The notes under the pieces were generated by a model, which was given only the letters and a program-made list of their open reading frames with translations, had not been told where the DNA came from and made no database searches. The position numbers and the translations under genes are program-made. A stretch of 64,000 bases of DNA from Rhabdaerophilum calidifontis (lineage in GTDB: Bacteria; Pseudomonadota; Alphaproteobacteria; Rhizobiales; Beijerinckiaceae): assembly GCF_008641065.1 (NCBI RefSeq), contig NZ_VTRS01000003.1, positions 62,001 to 126,000 on the forward strand, written 5' to 3'. The stretch's first letter is position 1. Each line of letters opens with the position of its first letter. Shown one piece after another: positions 27,218-35,112 of this stretch.

Positions 27218-27595
27218 TCAGGCCGGTTCGACCAAGGCGACCTCGAACGTGTGCATCACGCCGTCATCGTCGCGGATCGAGACATATTCGCCGATGTCGA
27301 AGCGGTGATTGCCGAGCCGGTAGCCGGCCTCGTCGTCCTCGTCGCCGGCGATGTCGTAGGTGAAGGCCCAGGAACCGCCCCGGCCGCCGCCGCGATGGAC
27401 GAGATGGCCGAGATCGTATTCCTCATCAGCCCAGAACCGCCGGACGCGACAGGCGGCGCGGTTCTCCTTCCACAGATCGGGATCAAGCCGCCCTTCGGCG
27501 TCGAGCGGCGCGACGATCTCGTAGCCATGCGCACTCGACCCTTGCGGATGCTCCTTCGAGCGGGCGAGATGGAGGGTGACGCGCATCATCGGCAT
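27218..27595 (-). CDS. Conserved hypothetical protein
   Basis: Soluble acidic protein of 125 residues beginning MPMMRVTLHLARS. It has no signal peptide or membrane segment; conserved-looking parts are HGYEIVAPLDAEGRLD, CRVRRFW and NHRFDIGEYVSIRDDDG. I do not recognise a functional family. The start at 27595 has GGAG seven to ten bases upstream. It is convergent with ureG (four bases apart), and its upstream region carries a perfect FNR/FixK-type box, so it may be oxygen- or redox-regulated. Confidence 0.7.
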   Translation of the reverse strand: MPMMRVTLHLARSKEHPQGSSAHGYEIVAPLDAEGRLDPDLWKENRAACRVRRFWADEEYDLGHLVHRGGGRGGSWAFTYDIAGDEDDEAGYRLGNHRFDIGEYVSIRDDDGVMHTFEVALVEPA

Positions 27596-27621
27596 GGGCT
27601 CTCTCCTAGGCTGATCCCCCC

Positions 27622-27665
27622 GCATTAGCCGCCAAAGGCGCCGGGCGGGCCTTGATCGGGATCAA
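27622..27665 (-). promoter_or_regulatory. FNR/FixK-type box with -10-like element
   Basis: TTGAT-CGGG-ATCAA at 27652-27665 is a perfect match to the FNR/Anr/FixK consensus TTGAT-N4-ATCAA. Toward the minus strand a TAATGC hexamer (27627-27622) lies 24 bases from the box, close to the spacing of class II FNR-type activated promoters. The box is 57 bases from the start of the small minus-strand gene and 111 from ppx. No good -10 is seen in the plus direction. Confidence 0.6.
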
Positions 27666-27674
27666 GCCTCGGCC

Positions 27675-27704
27675 GGTTTTGCGGCCAAAGCGCGGCCGAA
27701 AACC
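27675..27704 (+). repeat. Inverted repeat upstream of ppx
   Basis: GGTTTTGCGGCC (27675-27686) and GGCCGAAAACC (27694-27704) are complementary over 11 bases with one bulged G, around a 7-base loop. It may be a leader hairpin of the ppx transcript or an operator; no T-tract follows, so it is not an intrinsic terminator. Confidence 0.5.
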
Positions 27705-27775
27705 TGCCGCGGCACCCACGACCCTTTCCAAACCGGTTGCACGGCGTTTAAATGCACGGGGGAGGAGAATGCCGA

Positions 27776-28894
27776 ATGGCGGAGGGTGACAATCAGGCGA
27801 ATCCGGTGCCGCTTGCCGCGGACGGAACCGCGACGGCGCCGGCCCTCGATGCCCGCCCGCCCTCCCTGCCGGCCGCACCCTGCCGGCCCGATTCCGCCGC
27901 CTGGCGCTTCGCGCGGCGCTACGCCGCGCTCGATCTCGGCACCAACAATTGCCGGCTGCTGATCGCGCGACCGGAGGGGCCGGCCTTCCGCGTCGTTGAT
28001 GCCTTCTCGCGCATCGTGCGGCTGGGCGAGGGCGTCTCGCAGAGCGGGCGCCTTTCCGAAGGAGCGATGGCCCGCACGCTCGAGGCGCTCCATGTCTGTC
28101 GCCGCAAGATGGACGAGCGCATGGTGAGTCGGGCGCGTCTTGTGGCGACCGAAGCCTGCCGCGCCGCCGCCAATGGCCGCGAATTCCTCGCCCGCGTCGA
28201 GCGCGAGACCGGATTGCGCCTCGATATCCTCGACCGCGAGGGCGAGGCGCATCTCGCCGCCGCCGGCTGCGCCGCGCTCGCCGATGAGGCCGCCTCGAGC
28301 ATCATCCTCTTCGATATCGGCGGCGGCTCGACCGAGATCGTCTGGCTATCGGTGAAGAATTGCGGCCAGCGCGATATCCGCTCCCGCATCCGCGCCTGGA
28401 CCTCGATGCCGCTCGGCGTGGTGACACTTGCCGAGCGGCATGGCGGCATCACGGTCTGCGCGCGCACCTTCGAAAAGATGATCGCCGAGACCGCGGCGCT
28501 GCTCGCCCCCTTCGCGGCGGAAGCCCGCGCCGCGGCGAGCGAACCCGGATTCCACCTGCTCGGCACCTCCGGCACGGTCACGACCCTCGGCGGGCTGTTC
28601 CTCGGGCTCGAACGCTATGACCGGCGCCGGGTGGACGGGCTGTGGATGGAGGCGGGCGATGTCGACGCCGTGATCCAGGAATTGCTGGCGATGAGCTATC
28701 GCGAGCGCCAGGAGAACGGCTGCATCGGCCGGGAGCGCGCCGATCTCGTGCTCGCCGGCTGCGCGATCTTCGAAGCCATCCGCCGCGCCTTCCCCGCGCG
28801 GCGGGTGCGGATCGGCGATCGCGGCCTGCGCGAGGGCATGCTGATGGAGATGATGCGCGAGGACGGGGTTCTCCGCCGCGCCGCCGCGCGCTAG
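27776..28894 (+). CDS. ppx: Ppx/GppA phosphatase (exopolyphosphatase / pppGpp phosphohydrolase family)
   Basis: Actin-fold phosphatase of 372 residues: AALDLGTNNCRLLIARP (phosphate loop), IVRLGEGV, ATEACRAA, ILFDIGGGSTEI and GTSGTVTTL are the family motifs. An extension of roughly 50 Ala/Pro-rich residues precedes the domain. ATG at 27776 is chosen because GGAGGAG lies eight bases upstream; an ATG at 27752 lacks one. It lies 9 bases before rlmE, a pairing common in Alphaproteobacteria. Confidence 0.87.
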   Translation: MAEGDNQANPVPLAADGTATAPALDARPPSLPAAPCRPDSAAWRFARRYAALDLGTNNCRLLIARPEGPAFRVVDAFSRIVRLGEGVSQSGRLSEGAMARTLEALHVCRRKMDERMVSRARLVATEACRAAANGREFLARVERETGLRLDILDREGEAHLAAAGCAALADEAASSIILFDIGGGSTEIVWLSVKNCGQRDIRSRIRAWTSMPLGVVTLAERHGGITVCARTFEKMIAETAALLAPFAAEARAAASEPGFHLLGTSGTVTTLGGLFLGLERYDRRRVDGLWMEAGDVDAVIQELLAMSYRERQENGCIGRERADLVLAGCAIFEAIRRAFPARRVRIGDRGLREGMLMEMMREDGVLRRAAAR

Positions 28895-28903
28895 GGCAGG
28901 GCC

Positions 28904-29587
28904 ATGACCGACAATCCCAAATCCGGCCGGCGAGACCTTGCCGTGCGGCTCAGGACCGCGCGCAAGCGCACCACCGCGCAGCAGAAATGGCTGAGCCGCC
29001 AGCTCAACGACCCCTATGTCGCCCGCGCCAGGGCCGAGGGCTGGCGGAGCCGCGCCGCCTTCAAGCTGATCGAGATCGATGACCGCTACAAGCTGCTGCG
29101 CAAGGGCCAGCGCATCGTCGATCTTGGCGCGGCGCCGGGCGGCTGGTGTCAGGTCGCGGCCGAGCGCATCGGCTCGACGCCGGCGGATACGCGCATCGTC
29201 GCCATCGACCTGCTGGAGATCGAACCGATCCCCGGCGTGGATTTCCTCCAGCTCGACTTCACCCTGCCGGAGGCGGACGCGATCCTCAAGGCGCGGCTCG
29301 GCGGGGCGGCGGATGGCGTGCTCTCCGACATGGCCGCCAACACGACCGGGCACAAGAAGACCGATCATCTCAGGATCATCGGCCTGGCCGAGATGGCGGC
29401 GCAATTCGCGCGCGAGGTGCTGGCGCCGGGCGGGTTCTTCCTCTGCAAGCTGTTCCAGGGCGGCGAGACCGGCCAGCTCATCACCGAGCTGAAGCGCGAT
29501 TTCGCAACCGTGCGCCACGTCAAGCCCGCCGCGAGCCGCGCGGATTCGAGCGAACTCTACCTGCTCGCCACCGGGTTCAGAGGCTGA
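28904..29587 (+). CDS. rlmE: 23S rRNA (uridine-2'-O)-methyltransferase
   Basis: FtsJ-family enzyme of 227 residues that methylates U2552 of 23S rRNA with SAM late in 50S assembly. The catalytic tetrad is visible: Lys54 (AAFKL), Asp142 (SDMAANTTG), Lys182 (CKLFQGG) and Glu217 (SELYLL). The SAM-binding motif is VDLGAAPGGWCQV. A basic N-terminus of about 30 residues precedes the domain. Confidence 0.94.
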   Translation: MTDNPKSGRRDLAVRLRTARKRTTAQQKWLSRQLNDPYVARARAEGWRSRAAFKLIEIDDRYKLLRKGQRIVDLGAAPGGWCQVAAERIGSTPADTRIVAIDLLEIEPIPGVDFLQLDFTLPEADAILKARLGGAADGVLSDMAANTTGHKKTDHLRIIGLAEMAAQFAREVLAPGGFFLCKLFQGGETGQLITELKRDFATVRHVKPAASRADSSELYLLATGFRG

Positions 29588-29597
29588 TCGGCCGCGC

Positions 29598-29840
29598 TCA
29601 GGCTTCGGCCGCGCCTTCCGCCGCCTCAAGCCAGGCCTCGACCTCGTCGAGGCTCGCGGAGAAGAGATAATCCGCGTCCCCGAACACGATCTTCATCGTC
29701 GCGGCGTCGCGGAGCATGTAGCCGCCATGCGCCAGCACGCGCTTGTCGGGCTTCTGCGCCTTCATCAGATGCAGGCCGAGGCGCGTGGCGATCCGCCGCG
29801 CGCGCCGCTCCACCGAGGGCAGGGCATCGCGCCGGCTCAT
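29598..29840 (-). CDS. Small conserved hypothetical protein coupled to the TRAP permease
   Basis: Basic N-terminus (RRARRIATRLGLHLMKAQKPDKR), then a GGYMLRDAATMKIVFGDADYLFS core and an acidic C-terminus; 80 residues, cytoplasmic. Similar small proteins are widespread in Alphaproteobacteria without a known role. Its ATG overlaps the stop of the TRAP permease (ATGA at 29840-29837), so it is translated as the last gene of the TAXI-TRAP operon. Confidence 0.7.
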   Translation of the reverse strand: MSRRDALPSVERRARRIATRLGLHLMKAQKPDKRVLAHGGYMLRDAATMKIVFGDADYLFSASLDEVEAWLEAAEGAAEA

Positions 29841-32008
29841 GCCGGTTCGACGTTCGACCTGCGCCGGGCGAGCAGGATCTGGCGGATGACGACCGGTGCC
29901 GCGATCGCGAGGCCGACAAGCGTCGCGCTCCGGCTCGGCATGATGACGAGCACCGAGGCGAGGACCAGCGCCCAGCGCTCGACCCCGCGGATCGCGGCAA
30001 GCCCGTATCCCGTCAGCGCCGCCGCCAGCAGGATGATGCCGGCGACGCAGCCGAGCGTGGTCTCCCAGAAGGCAAGCCAGGTGAAATTCTTCGTCACCAG
30101 CAGCATCGCCGGCGAATAGACGAACACGAAGGGCACCAGCGCCTTGGCGGTGGCGAGCCGGAAGGCGGTGTTGCCGGTCCGGAACGGATCGGCCCCGGCC
30201 ATGCTGGCGCCGGCATAGGCGGCGAGCGCCACGGGCGGGGTCACATCCGCGAGCAGCCCGTAATAGAAGACGAAGAAATGCGAGACGATCGGCTCGACAC
30301 CGAGCTTGCCGAGCGCCGGCTGGGCGATCGTCACCATGATGATATAGCAGGCGGTGGTGGGGATGCCGCAGCCGAGCAGCAGGCAGACGATCGCCGTCAT
30401 CACCAGGGTGAAGAACAGGGTCAGCGCCCCGGCATCGTAGAGGATGGCCGGCAGCACGGCGCCGAGCAGCCCCGCGAGTTCGCCCGCGAAGCCGGTGACG
30501 ATGTTCGAGAGCTTGAAGCCGACCCCGGTCAGCGTGACGATGCCGACGATGATGCCGACGCAGGCCGCCGCCGCGCCGACCCCGATCGCGTATTTCGCGC
30601 CGGTGACGAAGGCGTCGATCATGTCGAGGATCCGGGCCCGGCCGTCCGGCGCGCGCAGCAGGAAGACCGCGCTCGCCGCCGCGCCGAGACCGAACAGGGT
30701 CAGAAGCCCGCTCCATTCCGTGAGATGCCCGGTCCAGATCGCGCCGATCATGCCGGCAAGCAGCGCGAGGGCGACCGCCGGGTCGCGCCCGGTGAACCCG
30801 ACGACGAGGCAGGCCGTGATGCCCCAGAACGCCGCCAGATAGGGCGTGAAGCCGGAAAACAGCACGATCAGCAGCACGATCAGCGGGGTCAGCGCCGGCC
30901 AGCCACTCCGCAGCACCGCCCAGGCCCGCGGCAGCTCGGAGGCCGAGAGGCCGCGCATTCCGAGCTTCTTCGCCTCGAAATGCACCTGGCAGAACACGCC
31001 GAAGAAATGCATCGCCGCCGGCACGATCGCCGCAAGGATGATGGTCTGGTAGGGCAGGTTGAGATATTCGACCATCAGGAACGCCGCCGCACCCATGATC
31101 GGCGGCGTGATCTGCCCGCCGGTCGCCGCGGTCGCCTCCACCGCGCCGGCGAAATGGCGCGGATAGCCGATGCGGATCATCATCGGGATGGTCAGCGACC
31201 CTACCGTGACCGTGTTGGCGATCGACGAGCCGGAAATCATCCCGAACAGGCCCGAGGCGAAGATCGAGACCTTGGCCGGCCCGCCGGAATAGCGCCCGGC
31301 CAGCGCCGTCGCGAGATCGATGAAGAGCTTGCCGAGCCCGATCCGCGTCGCCAGCACGCCGAACAGCACGTAGTGGAACACATAGGTCGCCACCACGCCG
31401 AGCGCCACGCCGTAGATGCCCTGCGAGGTGAGGTAAAGATGGTTGATCACCGCCTTCCAGCTGTTGCCGGGATGCGCGAGAATTCCAGGCAGGCCGGCGC
31501 CGTAAAGCGCGTAGAGGATCAGCACCCCGGCAATGATCGGCAGCGGCCAGCCGATCGCGCGCCGCGTCGCCTCGATCAGCACGACCACCGCCAGCGTGCC
31601 CATCAGCCAGTCCGTCAGCAGCGGATTGCCGACGCGGAAGGCGAGATCCTCGAAGATCCACGGCACATAGAGGCTGGAGACAACCGCCGCCGCCGCGAGC
31701 AGCCAATCCTGGATCCCGATTCCGAACGGCCTGAGAAGCGACGGCGCGTCGGGCAGCGGCTTCGGCTTCCCGCCGGGAAACACGAGGAAGATCAGCCCGA
31801 GGACGAAGGCGAGGTGGATGCCGCGATGCGTCGTCTCGGGCAGGAGGCCGAAGCCGGCAGTGTAGTAATGGAACAGCGACAGCGCGAGCAGCGCCCCCGC
31901 CACCAGCCAGCCGGCGCGCGGCTGGAGCGGCCGGAACCGGATCTCGGAATCGAGCGCCTCCTCGAGTTCCTGCGCCTTCCTGAGGTCGAGTTCGGCCTGC
32001 GCGCTCAT
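29837..32008 (-). CDS. TRAP transporter fused permease (4TM/12TM)
   Basis: Fusion of the small (DctQ-like) and large (DctM-like) TRAP subunits, 723 residues, as usual for TAXI-type systems. The first third has hydrophobic segments around a PWIFEDLAFRVGNPLLTDWLMG region. The large-subunit part shows SGLFGMISGSSIANTVTVGSLTIPMM, TAATGGQITPPIMGAAAFLM and GCGIPTTACYIIM. It is downstream of the TAXI receptor, separated by a strong hairpin. The substrate is unknown. Confidence 0.92.
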   Translation of the reverse strand: MSAQAELDLRKAQELEEALDSEIRFRPLQPRAGWLVAGALLALSLFHYYTAGFGLLPETTHRGIHLAFVLGLIFLVFPGGKPKPLPDAPSLLRPFGIGIQDWLLAAAAVVSSLYVPWIFEDLAFRVGNPLLTDWLMGTLAVVVLIEATRRAIGWPLPIIAGVLILYALYGAGLPGILAHPGNSWKAVINHLYLTSQGIYGVALGVVATYVFHYVLFGVLATRIGLGKLFIDLATALAGRYSGGPAKVSIFASGLFGMISGSSIANTVTVGSLTIPMMIRIGYPRHFAGAVEATAATGGQITPPIMGAAAFLMVEYLNLPYQTIILAAIVPAAMHFFGVFCQVHFEAKKLGMRGLSASELPRAWAVLRSGWPALTPLIVLLIVLFSGFTPYLAAFWGITACLVVGFTGRDPAVALALLAGMIGAIWTGHLTEWSGLLTLFGLGAAASAVFLLRAPDGRARILDMIDAFVTGAKYAIGVGAAAACVGIIVGIVTLTGVGFKLSNIVTGFAGELAGLLGAVLPAILYDAGALTLFFTLVMTAIVCLLLGCGIPTTACYIIMVTIAQPALGKLGVEPIVSHFFVFYYGLLADVTPPVALAAYAGASMAGADPFRTGNTAFRLATAKALVPFVFVYSPAMLLVTKNFTWLAFWETTLGCVAGIILLAAALTGYGLAAIRGVERWALVLASVLVIMPSRSATLVGLAIAAPVVIRQILLARRRSNVEPA

Positions 32009-32063
32009 GCTGCCCCCGCTTCCTGCCCCTGAATCTGCCGCCCTTGAACCTGCCGCCGAAACG

Positions 32064-32091
32064 ATGAAGTCCCGCGCATGCGGGACTTCAT
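32064..32091 (-). other. Intercistronic hairpin between TAXI receptor and permease
   Basis: A perfect 12-bp stem (32064-32075 with 32080-32091) and a GCAT loop. On the coding (minus) strand only a weak T-run follows, so it is more likely an mRNA-stabilising or attenuating structure than a full terminator. It parallels the dctP-dctQ hairpin of the other TRAP operon. Confidence 0.7.
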
Positions 32092-32114
32092 GGCGCCTGC
32101 GGCCGCGGCTGCCC

Positions 32115-33077
32115 TCACTTCAGCAGGCCGGCTTCCTTGTAGAAGCGCTCCGCGCCGGGATGGAGCGGAATGCCGAGCCCGGCCAGTGCCGTCTCCTTGC
32201 GGATCGCCTTGCCCTTGGCGTGGCCGGCATCGAGCGCGGCGCGCGTCTTGTCCGACCACAGCGCCTTGGTGACCTCGTAGACGAGATCGGCATCGACCTT
32301 GGCGCTCGTCACCCATTGCGCGCCGACGGCGAGGGATTTCACCCCCTTGGTATCCTTGTAGACATTGTCGGGGATGACATCGTCGGCGAAGAAGCTGAAC
32401 TTCTTCTTCAGTTCCGCCGCCTGCGGCCCGTCGATCGGCACCAGCTCGAAGCCATGCGTCGCGCCGAACTCGGTCAGCGCGCCGAACGGATAGCCCCCGG
32501 TGAAGAAGAAGCCGTCGAGCGAGCCGTCGCGCATCTTCTCGATCGCCGGGCCGGGCTTCAGGAACTCGGCCTTGAAGTCGTTGGCGCCGACGCCGTAGGC
32601 GGCGAGGATCGCGCGCGCATTGACGAGCGAGCCGGAGCCGGGCTCGTCGATCGAGAAGCGCTTGCCCTTGAGATCGGCGGGCGATTTCACGTTCAGGCCC
32701 TTCTTGACGACGATATGCACCGTCTCGGGATAGAGATTGGCGATCGCGCGCAGCTCCTCGACCTTCGCCTTGCCCTCATAGATCCCGGTGCCGGAATAGG
32801 CCCAGCTCGCGACATCGGCCTGGCTGAACCCGGATTCCGAGGCGCCGCCGATGATGGCGTTGACATTGGCGACCGAGCCGTTCGACGCAACCGCGCTGGC
32901 ATTGATCTTCTCGCCCGAGATCGCGTTGGCGATGATGCCGCCGATCGGGTAATAGGTGCCGGCCGTGCCGCCGGTGCCGATGCGGAAGAATTTCGCCTGC
33001 GCCCGGGCCGGAACGCCGGCGCCCAGCAGCGCGAGGCCGGCGGCGCCGGTCAGGATGGTCCTGCGTGACAATGTCAT
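32115..33077 (-). CDS. TAXI family TRAP transporter solute-binding protein
   Basis: Periplasmic receptor of 320 residues. A Tat-like signal SRRTIL (4-9) with cleavage after ARA near 25 precedes FRIGTGGTAGTYYPIGG, the diagnostic TAXI N-terminal motif, and GFSQADVASWAY, YPETVHIVVKKG and DEPGSGS segments. The start at 33077 lies in the first copy of a 17-bp tandem duplication that includes a second ATG upstream. It pairs with the fused permease downstream. Confidence 0.92.
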   Translation of the reverse strand: MTLSRRTILTGAAGLALLGAGVPARAQAKFFRIGTGGTAGTYYPIGGIIANAISGEKINASAVASNGSVANVNAIIGGASESGFSQADVASWAYSGTGIYEGKAKVEELRAIANLYPETVHIVVKKGLNVKSPADLKGKRFSIDEPGSGSLVNARAILAAYGVGANDFKAEFLKPGPAIEKMRDGSLDGFFFTGGYPFGALTEFGATHGFELVPIDGPQAAELKKKFSFFADDVIPDNVYKDTKGVKSLAVGAQWVTSAKVDADLVYEVTKALWSDKTRAALDAGHAKGKAIRKETALAGLGIPLHPGAERFYKEAGLLK

Positions 33078-33105
33078 GGTGTGATCCCTGTCATGGTGTG
33101 ATCCC
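33072..33105 (-). repeat. Perfect 17-bp tandem duplication of the translation start region
   Basis: The 17 bases at 33072-33088 are repeated exactly at 33089-33105. Each unit contains an ATG (minus strand) preceded by GGGATCACACC. The downstream ATG (33077) starts the TAXI receptor; the upstream ATG (33094) is out of frame with it. Confidence 0.92.
33074..33094 (-). other. Possible six-codon upstream minicistron
   Basis: The extra ATG created by the duplication opens a frame reading MTGITP and ending in TGA, which overlaps the receptor ATG as ATGA (33077-33074). A ribosome finishing the short peptide would be positioned to start the receptor. It is an arithmetic consequence of the duplication; translation is not shown. 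Confidence 0.4.
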
Positions 33106-33278
33106 CCGTTTTTGAACCCGCGCCGGCGTCATCGGCGCCGGATCGCGCCTCTGCAAAGGGTATCGCCGAGCTTTTGGATAACGCAATGGCAAATTCCGCC
33201 CGAGACCGGTTGAAGCACGGGCCGGCATCAGCCAGAATCGCTCCCGGCGCGGGGCGCCGGCAACAAAGGAGCAAGCCA

Positions 33279-34292
33279 ATGAGCGAAACCGCGTCGCCGG
33301 TTTTGGAGCACCATTTCCGCCAGCATGTCCGCCGGGATGCCGAGCGGCGCACGCTTCTCGTCGTCGCGCTGACCGGGCTGTGCATGGTGGCGGAAATCGC
33401 CGCCGGCCTCTGGACCGGCTCGATGGCCCTGCTCGGCGACGGCGTTCATATGGGAACCCACGTGCTCGCAATCGGCATCTCGGCGGCCGCCTATATCGTC
33501 GGACGGCGCTACGCGCTTGACCGGCGGTTCAGTTTCGGCACCGGCAAGTTCGGTGCGCTTTCGGCCTTCGCAAGCGCGATCCTGCTCGCCGCAGCCGCCG
33601 TGCTGGTGGCCTTCGAGGCCGCGGAGCGCGTCCTCGCGCCGACCGAGATCGCCTTCCGCGAGGCGATGCTCGTGGCGGTGATCGGTCTGATCGTCAATCT
33701 CGCCTCGGCGCTCCTGCTCCACAGCCGCCACGGGCATGCGCATGGCCATCCGCACGCCGAACAGGGCCATGACCATTCCGGATCCGGACATCACCATGTC
33801 CATCACGATTGCGGCCATCATCACGGCGGCCATCATCACGGCGGCCATGATCAGCACGAGGACGTCAATCTCCGCGCCGCCTTCCTGCATGTCATCGCCG
33901 ATGCGATGACCTCGGTGGCTGCGATCATCGCGCTCGGAATCGGCTGGTATCAGGGAATCGGCTGGCTCGATCCGCTTGTGGCCTGCATCGCCTCGGGCGT
34001 CATCCTGATCTGGTCCTGGGGGCTGCTGAAGGAGAGCGGCAAGATCCTGCTCGACTGGGAGGCCCCGGCGGAGATCCGCGACGCGGTCGCACGGGCACTC
34101 GAGAGCGACGGCGAGACGCGGGTGATCGACCTGCATGTCTGGTCGGTGGGCACGGGCGTGCGGACCATGGTCGCCTCCGTCCACTCCCCGACGCTGCGCA
34201 CACCGGAAGAATACCGGCGGCGCCTGCCGGCCCATGCCGCGATCGAGCATCCGATCATCGAGGTCTGCCCGATGCCGGCCGGACATCCGTAA
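33279..34292 (+). CDS. dmeF: Cation diffusion facilitator, DmeF-like Co/Ni/Zn exporter
   Basis: CDF transporter of 337 residues with six membrane segments. Metal-site residues are visible in segment 2 (GDGVHMGTHV) and segment 5 (HVIADAMTS), and a long His-rich loop (about 156-200) separates segments 4 and 5. The C-terminal cytoplasmic domain (about 265-337) follows. The N-terminal HHFRQHVRRDAERRT is typical of DmeF, whose known members export cobalt and nickel. ATG at 33279 follows AAAGGAG; longer upstream starts lack one. No DmeR/RcnR regulator is adjacent. Confidence 0.85.
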   Translation: MSETASPVLEHHFRQHVRRDAERRTLLVVALTGLCMVAEIAAGLWTGSMALLGDGVHMGTHVLAIGISAAAYIVGRRYALDRRFSFGTGKFGALSAFASAILLAAAAVLVAFEAAERVLAPTEIAFREAMLVAVIGLIVNLASALLLHSRHGHAHGHPHAEQGHDHSGSGHHHVHHDCGHHHGGHHHGGHDQHEDVNLRAAFLHVIADAMTSVAAIIALGIGWYQGIGWLDPLVACIASGVILIWSWGLLKESGKILLDWEAPAEIRDAVARALESDGETRVIDLHVWSVGTGVRTMVASVHSPTLRTPEEYRRRLPAHAAIEHPIIEVCPMPAGHP

Positions 34293-34315
34293 CAGGACGA
34301 GCAAGCCCGCCGGGC

Positions 34316-34702
34316 TCAGCCCTCGGCGGCGGGGGCGGCGGCAGGGGGCGCGGGCAGGAGAGGCGGCGTCCGGCCGATGACGTTGCGGCGGAAAATTTCC
34401 GGCCGCTCGCGCCAGGGCGGCATGCCGTCGGAACTGGCGGCATAGAGCGCCGCGCCGCGCAGGATCTCGTCCGCATGCGTCTCGGGATCGAGCCCGCCAT
34501 AGAGATAGGTCCATTTGCCCGGCGCCGCGAGCGCCACCGCGCAGCCGTTCGAACAGGCCGAGAGGCATTCGACGCCGCGGATCTCGACGCCCGCCGGCGC
34601 TTCCCGCGCGGCGATCGCCCGCATCAGCCGCGCGCCGGGGCAGGGGTCCTCGTTCGTGCCGCGGCGGCAGGTGGTGCAGACATAAAGGATGGCGTCCGCC
34701 AT
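34316..34702 (-). CDS. DUF1636 metal-binding protein
   Basis: Protein of 128 residues with a thioredoxin-like ferredoxin fold: Cys9, Cys12 and Cys21 (YVCTTCRRGT, DPCPG) and Cys46, Cys50 and Cys54 (ECLSACSNGCAVAL), then KWTYLYGGLD. DUF1636 genes often sit in cobalamin or cobalt-uptake clusters; the biochemical role is unknown. A Pro/Ala-rich tail follows. It is expressed from a cobalamin riboswitch leader, and its ribosome binding site lies inside a hairpin (34708-34733). It is convergent with the DmeF-like gene. Confidence 0.85.
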   Translation of the reverse strand: MADAILYVCTTCRRGTNEDPCPGARLMRAIAAREAPAGVEIRGVECLSACSNGCAVALAAPGKWTYLYGGLDPETHADEILRGAALYAASSDGMPPWRERPEIFRRNVIGRTPPLLPAPPAAAPAAEG

Positions 34703-34707
34703 GATGA

Positions 34708-34733
34708 CCCTTCGCGCCAGAACATGCGAAGGG
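34708..34733 (-). promoter_or_regulatory. Hairpin that sequesters the DUF1636 Shine-Dalgarno site
   Basis: CCCTTCGC (34733-34726) and GCGAAGGG (34715-34708) pair over eight bases with a 10-base loop. GAAGGG in the 3' arm is the only Shine-Dalgarno candidate and lies five bases before the ATG at 34702. This is the expected expression platform of a translation-controlling riboswitch. Confidence 0.65.
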
Positions 34734-34789
34734 GTTGACGCGGCATGCGCGAGCGCAGGACCGGTCGCGGAACACCCCGTCCGCCCGAA

Positions 34790-34974
34790 ACACGCGCAGG
34801 CAGGTCTCCCGGCTCGCGGATTCAGGGTTTCCCCAGCGAGGATCCGCCTTCCCGGCCAGGGCCAGTGGCGTGGAGCCTCTCTCCGGTCACGGTCGCGGGG
34901 GCGGCTGCGCTTCGGCAGCCCTTGCGGCCCGCCTGCGCATTCCCTCTTCGCCTGTCATGGACAGGAACCTGCGC
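34790..34974 (-). promoter_or_regulatory. Cobalamin (adenosylcobalamin) riboswitch
   Basis: On the minus strand the conserved blocks appear in order: CAGGTTCC (P1 5' arm), AGGGAATGCG, CAGCCGCCCCCGCGACCGTGA, the B12 box GCCACTG...GGGAAGGC (near 34867-34845), and the closing GAGCCGGGAGACCTGCC. The P1 arms (AGGT/ACCT extended by GCGC) can pair. The element lies about 90 bases upstream of the DUF1636 start and points to it. Binding of coenzyme B12 is expected to lower DUF1636 expression. Confidence 0.93.
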
Positions 34975-34980
34975 GGTCCC

Positions 34981-35009
34981 GAGAAGCGGCAAGGCCGGCC
35001 CGTTGTCAA
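34981..35009 (-). promoter_or_regulatory. Candidate promoter of the riboswitch transcript
   Basis: TTGACA (35009-35004) is followed after 17 bases by CTTCTC (34986-34981), a poor -10. The predicted transcription start is about 34974, the 5' edge of the riboswitch, which supports the -35 call. The remainder of the gene-free stretch 34703-35148 is the riboswitch, its SD hairpin and the hairpin at 35113-35140; nothing else was seen in it. Confidence 0.45.
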
Positions 35010-35112
35010 GTGCGACAGGCGGCGGATCGCTCTGCGCCGCACCCAAGTCACGGCCATTCGGGGGCCGAAACGGGTGAAGCCGATTGCCGGAGCCCGATGC
35101 CGAACCGGTGCG

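Noticed and set aside
30278-32032. A 584-codon plus-strand open frame opposite the fused TRAP permease
   Set aside because: No motif and a composition dominated by Arg, Asp, Glu and Gln, as expected for the complement of a hydrophobic gene.
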